7,374 nucleotides of DNA. It comes from Bacillota bacterium. GTDB lineage: Bacteria > Bacillota_E > JAJZYS01 > JAILZS01. The notes under the pieces are model-generated. The model saw only the letters and a list, made by a program, of their open reading frames with translations, searched no databases and was not told the origin of the DNA. Below are positions 1 through 6,551 of this stretch, one piece after another; the first letter of the stretch is position 1, and the number at the start of each line of letters is the position of its first letter. The position numbers and the translations under genes were made by a program. The stretch spans positions 1-7,374 of the forward strand of contig JAKASY010000085.1 in the NCBI GenBank assembly GCA_021817625.1. Reading direction: 5' to 3'.

Positions 1-1155
1 GCTGCCGCCGGCCACCGCTTCACCTCGGAGACCGACACCGAGGTCCTCGTGCACCTCGTCGAGGACGAGATGGCCGCCGGAGCGGGGCTCGCCGAGGCAC
101 TGCGCCGGACCCTGTCGTCGGTGCGCGGGGCGTTCGGGGTGGTGGCGATCTCGCTCGACGAGCCCGATGTCCTCGCGGCCGGCCGCCGCTCGGTGCCACT
201 CCTCGTCGGAGTCGGCGAGTCCAACGCCTTCGCGATCGCCGCCCGGCTGGGCATGGACTCCGCCGTGCTGGACGTCGCGCGCCGCCACCTGACGCCAGAG
301 GAGCGGCGCATGGAGGACCTCCTCCAGAGCGTCGGCGAGATGCGCCGCGCGCTCGCCGCCGAGGAGGAAGAGGTGCGAGCGCTGCGCCGTGACGCCGAAG
401 CCATGCGCGAGCGGGCGGACGCGGCGGAGCGGGAGGCATCGGCGTCACGCTCGCGCCAACTTGCGGAGGCGCAGGAGCGAGCGCGCGAGATCGTGCGCAA
501 GGCCAAGCGCGAGACCGATGCCGCGATCGTCGCGCTGCGCGCGGCCCAGGCCGGGCAGCGCGACCCGGAGGCGGCGATCGAGGCGGCGCGTGAGGCGCTG
601 CGGGCGGCTCGGCCCGGGCCCGAGGCGGAGGAGCTCGCGTCCGGGGCCGATGGCGCGCCGCTCACGCGCGTCGTGGTCGGCCAGGGCGTGGTCCTGCGTC
701 GCCTTGGACAGGCCGCCGTCGTGCTCGCCGAGCCGGACGCGGACGGCAAGGTTCTCGTGCAGGCGGGCGTTGTGCGGCTGCGGGTCGACCTCGAGGACCT
801 GGCCTCGGCGCCCGCCGGCAAGGCGCCGCCCGCCCCCCAGCCGCCGCGGGCTTCCCGTGCCGGCCAAGCGGCGGGCGGGGACGCGACTCGCCGTGCCCAG
901 GCTGCCGCGCCCGAGCTGGACCTAAGGGGCATGCGGGCCGACGAGGCCCTCGCCACGCTCGACAAGTGGCTCGACGACGCCCTTCTGGCGGGCCTCGCCG
1001 AGGGCCGCGTGATCCACGGCAAGGGTACGGGCGCGCTCCGGCAGGCGGTCACCGAGCTTCTCTCGCAGAGGCCCTATGTTGTCGGCTTCCGTCTGGGCGG
1101 CAGCGGCGAGGGCGGCGACGGGGTGACCGTCGTGCGCCTGACGCCCGACGGCTGA
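1..1155 (+). CDS. mutS2: Chimeric ORF: GlmS glutaminase-domain fragment fused in frame to MutS2 C-terminal region (coiled coil, KOW-like, Smr); 5' partial
   Basis: The frame is open to the left edge and stops with TGA at 1153-1155. Codons 1-68 read as the glutaminase domain of GlmS (glucosamine-6-phosphate synthase): SETDTEV at codons 9-15, containing the Asp that binds glutamine in E. coli GlmS (Asp123), then RGAFGVV and VPLLVGVG. From about codon 70 the frame is MutS2: SNAFAIAARLG, the conserved tail of the MutS2 ATPase domain, then a charged coiled coil (codons about 100-208). A KOW-like beta segment follows (about 223-269), then an Ala/Pro linker and an Smr domain (about 305-380) with LDLRG (nt 916-930) and HGKGTG (1015-1032). 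Smr domains of MutS2 act as nucleases in DNA repair or ribosome rescue. The visible frame lacks the MutS2 core, clamp and Walker motifs and the GlmS sugar-isomerase domains. The GTG at 49 and ATG at 70 lie inside the GlmS homology and are unlikely starts. Domain identities are confident; whether the fusion exists in the cell is not. Confidence 0.85.
   Translation, partial: AAAGHRFTSETDTEVLVHLVEDEMAAGAGLAEALRRTLSSVRGAFGVVAISLDEPDVLAAGRRSVPLLVGVGESNAFAIAARLGMDSAVLDVARRHLTPEERRMEDLLQSVGEMRRALAAEEEEVRALRRDAEAMRERADAAEREASASRSRQLAEAQERAREIVRKAKRETDAAIVALRAAQAGQRDPEAAIEAAREALRAARPGPEAEELASGADGAPLTRVVVGQGVVLRRLGQAAVVLAEPDADGKVLVQAGVVRLRVDLEDLASAPAGKAPPAPQPPRASRAGQAAGGDATRRAQAAAPELDLRGMRADEALATLDKWLDDALLAGLAEGRVIHGKGTGALRQAVTELLSQRPYVVGFRLGGSGEGGDGVTVVRLTPDG
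199..222 (+). other. GlmS-to-MutS2 junction
   Basis: GlmS proteins read roughly V-P-L-L-V-G-V-G-E-G-E-N here, and MutS2 proteins roughly R-L-L-V-G-V-P-G-E-S-N-A-F. The window reads V-P-L-L-V-G-V-G-E-S-N-A-F, so the switch falls in a stretch (codons 67-74) where the two families share L-L-V-G-V and G-E. This fits a join at short homology, either a recombinational deletion or an assembly artefact. The exact breakpoint cannot be fixed without the parental genes. Confidence 0.7.
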
Positions 1156-1203
1156 GCGTATGAGGCCACGCCGCGGAGGCACAATCCCTCACAGAGGCGG
1201 GCG

Positions 1204-1210
1204 AGGGAGG
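1204..1210 (+). promoter_or_regulatory. Ribosome binding site of the Cys-rich small ORF
   Basis: AGGGAGG lies 7 nt upstream of the GTG at 1218. This near-consensus Shine-Dalgarno at ideal spacing, in a region with no other gene, is the main reason to accept the 31-codon frame as translated. Confidence 0.65.
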
Positions 1211-1217
1211 CGCAGAG

Positions 1218-1313
1218 GTGGAGTACGGCTGCTGCGGTGCTGACGGGGAGCGCGGCTGCGTGTGCGAAAGCGGGTGCGACTGCGCGTGCAGCGACTGCAC
1301 GTGCAGTCCCTGA
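1218..1313 (+). CDS. Putative metallothionein-like Cys-rich small protein (31 aa)
   Basis: GTG start at 1218, TGA stop at 1311-1313. Nine of 31 residues are cysteine (positions 5, 6, 14, 16, 20, 22, 24, 27, 29), arranged as C-C-x7-C-x-C-x3-C-x-C-x-C-x2-C-x-C. There is no His and no Met other than the initiator; the only aromatic residue is Tyr3. Residues 21-30 are a duplicated pentapeptide, DCACS then DCTCS. The C-x-C-x3-C-x-C core has the spacing of small copper metallothioneins such as the Neurospora crassa protein, which has no relation by descent that I can claim. Size and composition suggest a soluble cytosolic thiolate peptide binding Cu(I), Zn or Cd; there is no signal peptide. It lies 62 nt after the mutS2-like stop and 14 nt before a strong hairpin, so it probably forms the end of that transcript. 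No named bacterial family (SmtA, MymT) is recognised. Function is inferred from composition only. The alternative is a chance frame in TGC-rich DNA, made less likely by the SD and the terminator placement. Confidence 0.6.
   Translation: MEYGCCGADGERGCVCESGCDCACSDCTCSP
1276..1305 (+). repeat. 15-bp tandem duplication inside the Cys-rich ORF
   Basis: Two adjacent 15-bp units, gcgactgcgcgtgca (1276-1290) and gcgactgcacgtgca (1291-1305), differ at one base. Being a multiple of three, the duplication preserves frame and doubles the D-C-x-C-S module. The second unit also forms a perfect 16-bp palindrome at 1293-1308 (gactgcacgtgcagtc). Confidence 0.85.
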
Positions 1314-1327
1314 AGCGGGCCGCTGGT

Positions 1328-1364
1328 CGAGCAAGGGGGCGCGGCAGCCGCGCCCCCTTGCTCG
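1328..1364. terminator. Strong hairpin, probable bidirectional terminator between convergent genes
   Basis: A perfect 17-bp inverted repeat: the left arm at 1328-1344 (cgagcaagggggcgcgg) pairs with 1348-1364, around a CAG loop. It sits 14 nt after the stop of the Cys-rich ORF and 40 nt beyond the stop of the minus-strand gene ending at 1405, the expected place for a shared terminator. Neither side has a T tract, so it is either a U-less terminator, as often seen in GC-rich genomes, or a 3'-end stabilising hairpin. Confidence 0.75.
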
Positions 1365-1395
1365 CGCTCCTCGCGCCGAGACCGATCGTCGGCCG

Positions 1396-1416
1396 GCCGG
1401 CGCGCTACCCGCCGGC
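1396..1416 (-). terminator. Small hairpin spanning the stop codon of the exported protein gene
   Basis: GCCGGCG at 1396-1402 pairs with CGCCGGC at 1410-1416, leaving a 7-nt loop that contains the TAG stop (1405-1407, minus strand). The 7-bp stem is GC-only and there is no T tract. In DNA this GC-rich such short repeats arise by chance, so support is weak. Confidence 0.2.
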
Positions 1417-3759
1417 GACCGCTGCCGCGCTTGCCACGCCGTCGGCATCGAGCGCGACGACGTAGTAGGTGCCGGTCGCCGGCAGGCTGCCGCCCAGTGG
1501 CAGCGCGACCGGCCGGCCCGTGTAGGGCGCCATGGCCAGGGCGCCCGAGAGAGCTCCGGAGCCTATGGGCGGGACGTCGCCTGACGGGCCGGCGCGAAAC
1601 ACGAGGAAGCCAACCGGGGGATCGCCGCCCGGTCGCGCTGTGATCTCGAGCGCGGGTCCGCCCACCGCGGCGGCCACCCGCACGACGGGCGCGAGGACGT
1701 TCGCGACGGGAACCGTCACGCCGACCGCCACCGACGCCGGCTGGCCCGCGTTCGGGCGCACCCCCAAGCCCACAGTGACGTTGCCGGTCGAGCCGCCTGC
1801 CTTGAACCGTGCCGCGTACCTGCCGTGCGGCCGGGTGCCCAGCGGCTGCGTCGCGACGCCCAGGATGTCTGAGCCCGGCGCGGCCGCCATCACGCTGCCC
1901 GGGTTGGGCCGCGCGAGCACGCCGTTGTCGTCCGTCACTCGCGTGAGGACCTTGAATGGCGCGCCGGCAAGGAGCCCCGGTGGAGCGGCCACCTGAACGG
2001 TGCCAGAGTAGTAGTCGAGGTCGATCGGCGTGGCCGTGAGCACATAGCGGCCGGGGCGGTCGTTCGTGTACGTGATGGCCTCGCCCCGGTCGCCGGCCGT
2101 GAGCATCAAGGCGCCGCCGGGGTTCGCGGGCGAGAACGAGAAGCGGCCGCCTGCGCCTGAGTCGCCCGGCTTTACAAGGACTACGCTCGGCGACGCGACC
2201 GGCACCCCCTTGGCAATGACCGCGCTCACGGTGACGGGCACGGGCTTGCCGGCCGTGGCGGCCGTGATGACCAGGGGATGCGCCGCGTCGATCCGGACCG
2301 CCTTGGCGAACACGGCGTAGCTGGCGACCGGACCCGGCATGAGCGGCGGCAGCTGGGGCTCTAGCCCCGTCGGCAGGTACGCGGCCGTGCTGCCCGGCGT
2401 GACGGCCTGCGAAATTGTCCCGCTCCAGATGACGGCCATGCCGGGCGCACAGGGGGTCGTGAGGAACGTGGCGTTGGACAGATGGTACGTCCACGCGGCG
2501 CCCGGCTGCCAGCCAATCCAACGGTTGGCGCACACGTCATGCGACCAGATGGGCGTGGCGCTCAGATCGGCGGGGAAGAGCTCGAGCTTGTCCGGCGCCT
2601 GCTCCGCCCCGTTCGGCAGGCTGCAGGCTGTGCGCACCGACGGGCACTCGGTGGCCAGCGCCACGACCCCGAACGGCCCCGCCGCGAGCGGCGTGAGGAG
2701 CTTGCCGGGCTGGGCGATCCGACCGACGACCCGGTCGCCTCGCGTGTCCCAGACGGCAAGGTAGGGGAACGGGCTGACCGAAGAGCTGATTGCCGAGCCG
2801 GCGACCACGAGGGGCCCGGCCCCCGCGATGGTGTCGTACTCCGGCACGGGCAGCGTCCAAAGGGTAGAGACGCCTCCACGGCCAACGCGCACGAGGGACG
2901 TGCAGTTGCGGGAGCGCAGAAGGACCTCGCCGGTGGCGACGACGCTTAGCTGGTCGTAGCTGGCCCCGAGTCGGAACGGCCCCTCGATGCGGCCGGATGC
3001 CGCCACCCGGAACAGGGTGTCGCCGGACACCACGTACGCGGCGTGGCCGTCAGCGGCCATGTCCGCGCCGAAGACCGGCGTGGCTAGGGTCACCCGCCGG
3101 CGCACCCGGCCGCCGGGCGTGATCAGCGTCACGGTGGGCCGCTTGGCGCGCGACCAGCCCGGCCAGTCGGTGCGGAGAAGGACGACCAGGCTGCCGGCCA
3201 CGGCCAGCTGGTACGATACGTTCCAGCCGCCTGCCCGCATCCAGGTGTCCCGATGCGTCGCGAGGTCCCCCACCAGCAGCTGCCCGCCCGTCTGAAGGGC
3301 GAGCACGCGAGGCCCGGCGGCCAGGTTGCCGGGCCCCGACACCCGGATCCGCCATAGGACCTGGCCGCCCGGCGCGATCTCCTGCACCATGTAGCTCGCG
3401 TAGGCGTATGGCCCCGGCTCGCTGGGTGCCGCCCTGGGAATCGCGAGTTGAGCCACCGTGTCGCCGTTCGGCAGGAAGATGGCCTGAGCCTGGTTGGTGG
3501 CGGCGAGCAGCGGCTGCGCAAACGCCCGGCCGTAGCTGGTGACGGGCACCAAGGACGGCTCGCACGCCGCGCGCACGGCGCCGATGTCCGAGGCGGAGCT
3601 CGTGGGTCCCGCAGTCCAGGCCGCCGCCCCCGGTGCGCCTGCAATTGCGCACGCCGGCGGGGCACCAAGGGCGTTCGCCCGTACCGGAGCCGCCAGCCAC
3701 GCGTAGCCGACCGTCATTGCCATGGCGGCATAGGCCGCCAGGCGTGCGAGCGAGCGCAA
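1405..3759 (-). CDS. Exported beta-propeller-like protein with C-terminal Ig/Fn3-like domains, family unknown
   Basis: A 784-residue frame starting at TTG 3759. An in-frame TAG at 3775-3777 limits upstream starts, and a GGGGG stretch (3768-3772) lies 8 nt ahead of the TTG. Residues 1-30 form a Sec signal peptide: Arg-containing n-region, hydrophobic core of about 20 residues and an A-N-A cleavage site before Leu31. Residues about 75-450 alternate short hydrophobic strands with turns of the type PNGD, PGGQVLWRIRV and GDTLFRVAASGRI, as in beta-propeller or PQQ-like folds; individual blades are too diverged to count. Residues about 480-685 look like two Ig-like modules, and 690-784 resembles an Fn3 domain, ending G-T-Y-Y-V-V-A-L-D-A-D-G. 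All seven cysteines (37, 66, 286, 372, 379, 410, 437) lie in the mature N-terminal part, so disulfides are possible. There is no sorting signal or C-terminal membrane segment. It lies 155 bp downstream of the PBP in the same orientation, suggesting an envelope role. No catalytic motif or specific family is recognised. Confidence 0.85.
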   Translation of the reverse strand: MRSLARLAAYAAMAMTVGYAWLAAPVRANALGAPPACAIAGAPGAAAWTAGPTSSASDIGAVRAACEPSLVPVTSYGRAFAQPLLAATNQAQAIFLPNGDTVAQLAIPRAAPSEPGPYAYASYMVQEIAPGGQVLWRIRVSGPGNLAAGPRVLALQTGGQLLVGDLATHRDTWMRAGGWNVSYQLAVAGSLVVLLRTDWPGWSRAKRPTVTLITPGGRVRRRVTLATPVFGADMAADGHAAYVVSGDTLFRVAASGRIEGPFRLGASYDQLSVVATGEVLLRSRNCTSLVRVGRGGVSTLWTLPVPEYDTIAGAGPLVVAGSAISSSVSPFPYLAVWDTRGDRVVGRIAQPGKLLTPLAAGPFGVVALATECPSVRTACSLPNGAEQAPDKLELFPADLSATPIWSHDVCANRWIGWQPGAAWTYHLSNATFLTTPCAPGMAVIWSGTISQAVTPGSTAAYLPTGLEPQLPPLMPGPVASYAVFAKAVRIDAAHPLVITAATAGKPVPVTVSAVIAKGVPVASPSVVLVKPGDSGAGGRFSFSPANPGGALMLTAGDRGEAITYTNDRPGRYVLTATPIDLDYYSGTVQVAAPPGLLAGAPFKVLTRVTDDNGVLARPNPGSVMAAAPGSDILGVATQPLGTRPHGRYAARFKAGGSTGNVTVGLGVRPNAGQPASVAVGVTVPVANVLAPVVRVAAAVGGPALEITARPGGDPPVGFLVFRAGPSGDVPPIGSGALSGALAMAPYTGRPVALPLGGSLPATGTYYVVALDADGVASAAAVAGG

Positions 3760-3914
3760 GTCCCATACCCCCAGCTACGGTCAGGGCCGACCGGCTACCG
3801 ACCCTGTTCGGACCGGGCCGGCCCCATGCGGGGGTCAGGGGTGCGGGGGCGACGGTGCCGGGGGGATGCCCGGCCATCAGCGCACCGCTACGCGTCGTAA
3901 GGCGTCGTCCTAGT
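3760..3914 (-). other. Intercistronic region between the PBP and exported protein genes
   Basis: This 155-bp gap lies between two co-oriented genes. It holds a short hairpin (GCCGGG at 3857-3862 pairing with CCCGGC at 3869-3874, 6-nt loop) and GC-rich imperfect repeats around 3784-3824. I see no convincing -10 box and no T-tract terminator, so read-through from the PBP gene is plausible. The hairpin could be an attenuator or a processing site. Confidence 0.35.
3768..3772 (-). promoter_or_regulatory. Weak ribosome binding site deciding a TTG start
   Basis: On the minus strand GGGGG precedes the TTG at 3759 by 8 nt. The nearby ATG (3766-3764) is out of frame with the 784-residue product and leads into a frame without protein-like features. 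The first in-frame ATG (3723) would remove part of the signal peptide, so TTG is preferred. Confidence 0.45.
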
Positions 3915-6512
3915 CTAGTGGCCCCGCCCGTGAGACGGCCCCTTGGGCGGGCCCGGGCCCGCCGGCTGGCCGGCCGGTGCGGCGACGACCGTGATCCCGC
4001 CCGTCCCCAGGCCGCCGACGAGCTCGAACGGGTCCTGACCCGGCGTCTGCGGTGTGAAGGTGACGGTCGTGGCCTGGCTCGGCAGGACGGTAACCTCCAG
4101 GCCGAGGCCCACGTCAGAGAACACGTACGGCTGGGGATCGCCGTTCTGGATCAGGAGCGCTACGGGGCTACCGGCCGCGACCGTGAGCTGGGACGGGCTC
4201 GGCACGCCGCCCTGGATGGAGATCGTCACCTGCTGGCTCGCTGCCGTCGCGGGCGGCCCCTGGCCGTTGCCGTTGCCGTTGCCATTGCCCGGTCCCCGTG
4301 TCGGCGGCGCGCTCCGGCCGCTCCCGCACACGAGCGTCGGCGGCCAGAGCACATGGTCGGCGGGCAGGGGCGCCCCGGGCAGCAGGTCCGTCGGCTTCTT
4401 CAGGAACAGCTGGTGCGTCGGGGGTAGCGGACAGCCCGGAGTCCACAGGCGGTGTGCGTCGCCGCGGACCACCGTGTCCACCACCCAGGCGTTCGAGATG
4501 GTCGTCGGCTGCGTGCCGGCGATGTAGTAGCCGGTGGCGATGTCCTGGGCGGGGGTGATCGGGCTCGGAAGGAGGCCGCTCTTCGTGTCCACGCGCGCGG
4601 CGACGATGCCCGGTGGGCGCACGAAGTTCTTCACGGGCACGCCGGTCAGGCTCTGGACCATGGCGTCTCGCCAAATGGGTGCGGCATAGGTCGCACCGTA
4701 CACCCCGGGCTGAGGCGTCGGCGTCGGGTAGCCCTCCCAGGCGCAGCCGACCAGCTGCGGCACGAAGCCGCAGAACCAGCCCTCCGTACCGTTCGAGGTG
4801 GTACCGGTCTTGCCGGCGGCCGGGCGGCCGATGTCGGCCACGCCGTACGCGGTGGCGCCGGGGTGGAGGATGACCTGCTCCATGATCTTCGTCATCACGT
4901 AGTCCACCTGTGGCGTCAGGCGCTGGCTCGCGCGCACGGGGTCCTGATAGATGACCTGACCGTTCGGGGCGACGACCTTCGTGACCAGCCGGGCGACGGG
5001 GCGCACACCGTTGTTCGCGAACGTGGCGTAGGCGTTGGCCATCTCGAGGGGGGTCACGCCGACCGTCTCGCCGCCGATGGCAAGCGAGGTGTTCGTCCTG
5101 TCGAGCGGGGAGAGCGGCAGCCCGAACTGGTGCACCGCCGTGTCCCAGGCGGAGGCGATGGTGACGCGCGGGCTGAGGGCGAGGCGCACGCTGGCGTTGT
5201 TGTCGGAGATCGCCAGGGCGTACTCGAGCGGGATGGCGCCGACGTAGACGTGGTTGTCGTTCTGCGGCCACCAGCCGCCGTTGTGCTTGATGAACGGCGC
5301 GTCCTCGAGGATCGTGAAGGGCGTGTCGCGATGCTCGATGGCGTCGGTATACTCGGCCAGGGGCTTGATCGCCGAGCCGGTCTGGAACTGACCTTGGATG
5401 GCCAGATTCTCCACGGTGAGGTAGCCGGGCGGGTGCACGCGGCCCCCGACGATCGCGAGCACGTCGCCCGTGACGGGGTCCATCATCACCATCGCCGCCT
5501 GCGGCCCGCTCGGCGGCGCGGCGAGCCTGTCCATCACGGCCGCCACGGCGTTGGTGGCGGCGTTCTGGACCTTGGGCGAGAGCGTCGTGTAGATCCTCAG
5601 GTCGCCCGAGAACAGCTGGTTCGAGGTGATGCCCTTCTGCTCGAGGTCGGCGATCACGGCGTCGACGAACCAAGGGTCGGGGTAGGTGGCCGCCGCGGAC
5701 GCGCCGGGCGCAAGCTCGAGCGGGAGCTTCTCGGTCTGGGCCGCCAGGGCGGGCGAGATGTCGCCGACCGCCGCCATGCGGCCCAGGACCTCGTTGCGGC
5801 GCTGGAGCGCGGCCTTGGGGTTCACCACGGGGTCGAAGTAGGACGGAGCCTCGGGCAGGCCGGCGAGGAGGGCGCACTGCGCGAGGTTGAGCTGGGAGAC
5901 CGGCTTGCTGAAGTAGATCTCGCTTGCCGCTCCGACCCCGACGGCGCCCTGGCCGAGGTAGATGCGGTTCAGGTACATGTCGAGGATCTGGTCCTTCGTG
6001 TAGGTGCGGTCGAGCGAGATGCCGAGCAGGATCTCCTTCACCTTGTAGGAGACGCTGCCGTTGTCGTGCAGGAAGAGCATCTTGCCGAGCTGCTCCGAGA
6101 TCGTCGAGGCGCCCTGGAGGTTGCCGTGGCCGGTGAGGTCGTAGAGACCTGCGCGCACGATGCCCTTCAGGTCGAAGCCCGGATTCGTATAAAAGGAAGC
6201 GTCTTCCGTGGCGATGACCGCGTTGCGCAGGTCGAGGGGGATCTGGCTCAGCGGCACGGGCACAGCGTTCGACTCGCTGTGCAGCTGCGTGATCTCCTGA
6301 CCGCTCAGGTCGTAGAGGGTGGAGCCCGCGCTCACCGGCGGAATGTGGGTGACCGGGGGCAGGGTGGCCAGCGTGTGGCCGACCAGCACGACGCCCAGGA
6401 CGAGCACGACGAGAAGGCCGGCTCCGGCCAGGGTGAGCCCAAAGCGCAGGGGGTGGATGCGGCGCCGCATGGCGCGTCGCTGACGCCTTGTCTCGCGGCG
6501 GCTCTCGGGCAA
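3915..6512 (-). CDS. Class A penicillin-binding protein (GT51 transglycosylase / transpeptidase) with cupredoxin-like C-terminal domain
   Basis: 865 residues from TTG 6512, chosen because GAGGAGG (6520-6526) sits 7 nt upstream. It polymerises lipid II glycan strands and crosslinks peptide stems outside the membrane. Order: Arg-rich cytoplasmic start (1-23); one membrane segment (about 24-48); GT51 domain (about 75-255) with E103-D104 in EDASFYTNPG, GASTISEQL (134-142), K157/E160 and YLNRIYLGQGA (180-190); transpeptidase domain (about 335-625) with S380-A-I-K383, S436-D-N438 and K568-T-G570. All active-site residues expected for both activities are present, though the first GT51 motif has Asn110 where His is usual, and Tyr156 replaces the usual Arg of the R-K-x-x-E motif. 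Paired cysteines C581/C590 and C694/C729 could form disulfides. Residues 742-750 are a (Gly-Asn)n linker. Residues about 760-845 resemble the cupredoxin fold of EfeO-type proteins but lack Cys/His/Met copper ligands. It is larger than typical PBP1a-like proteins because of this tail. It is divergent from tyrS and upstream of an exported protein gene. Confidence 0.93.
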   Translation of the reverse strand: MPESRRETRRQRRAMRRRIHPLRFGLTLAGAGLLVVLVLGVVLVGHTLATLPPVTHIPPVSAGSTLYDLSGQEITQLHSESNAVPVPLSQIPLDLRNAVIATEDASFYTNPGFDLKGIVRAGLYDLTGHGNLQGASTISEQLGKMLFLHDNGSVSYKVKEILLGISLDRTYTKDQILDMYLNRIYLGQGAVGVGAASEIYFSKPVSQLNLAQCALLAGLPEAPSYFDPVVNPKAALQRRNEVLGRMAAVGDISPALAAQTEKLPLELAPGASAAATYPDPWFVDAVIADLEQKGITSNQLFSGDLRIYTTLSPKVQNAATNAVAAVMDRLAAPPSGPQAAMVMMDPVTGDVLAIVGGRVHPPGYLTVENLAIQGQFQTGSAIKPLAEYTDAIEHRDTPFTILEDAPFIKHNGGWWPQNDNHVYVGAIPLEYALAISDNNASVRLALSPRVTIASAWDTAVHQFGLPLSPLDRTNTSLAIGGETVGVTPLEMANAYATFANNGVRPVARLVTKVVAPNGQVIYQDPVRASQRLTPQVDYVMTKIMEQVILHPGATAYGVADIGRPAAGKTGTTSNGTEGWFCGFVPQLVGCAWEGYPTPTPQPGVYGATYAAPIWRDAMVQSLTGVPVKNFVRPPGIVAARVDTKSGLLPSPITPAQDIATGYYIAGTQPTTISNAWVVDTVVRGDAHRLWTPGCPLPPTHQLFLKKPTDLLPGAPLPADHVLWPPTLVCGSGRSAPPTRGPGNGNGNGNGQGPPATAASQQVTISIQGGVPSPSQLTVAAGSPVALLIQNGDPQPYVFSDVGLGLEVTVLPSQATTVTFTPQTPGQDPFELVGGLGTGGITVVAAPAGQPAGPGPPKGPSHGRGH
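4263..4289 (-). repeat. Hexanucleotide repeat encoding a Gly-Asn linker
   Basis: On the minus strand the sequence runs GGC-AAT, then three GGC-AAC units, then GGC, giving G-N-G-N-G-N-G-N-G at PBP residues 742-750. It is a flexible hinge between the transpeptidase body and the cupredoxin-like tail, and its repeat number could vary between strains by slippage without breaking frame. Confidence 0.9.
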
Positions 6513-6519
6513 GACGTGG

Positions 6520-6526
6520 CCTCCTC
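6520..6526 (-). promoter_or_regulatory. Ribosome binding site of the PBP gene
   Basis: GAGGAGG on the minus strand, 7 nt ahead of TTG 6512. It fixes the start even though the same frame stays open to 7073 through tyrS on the opposite strand. Confidence 0.8.
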
Positions 6527-6551
6527 GCTCGGCGCTTGGAGAAACATCGGC

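Noticed and set aside
49..72. GTG at 49 or ATG at 70 as the true start of the first gene
   Set aside because: GlmS homology continues upstream to the window edge (SETDTEV at codons 9-15), so the coding region begins outside the window.
1180..1185. CACAAT as a separate -10 box for the Cys-rich ORF
   Set aside because: It matches only 4 of 6 consensus positions and has no convincing -35. Co-transcription with the upstream gene is simpler, though an own promoter cannot be excluded.
1237..1584. Plus-strand 115-codon frame overlapping the Cys-rich ORF and the terminator
   Set aside because: It crosses the strong hairpin, runs antisense into the exported protein gene, has no SD and shows composition typical of shadow frames.
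3050..3877. Minus-strand frame with an ATG start at 3877 overlapping the exported protein gene
   Set aside because: Its translation is Gly/Arg/Pro-rich and featureless, whereas the overlapping 784-residue frame has a signal peptide and folded-domain patterns.
4263..4289. Short tandem repeats as a possible CRISPR or satellite array
   Set aside because: The 6-bp units are codon pairs for Gly-Asn within the PBP linker, with no spacers.
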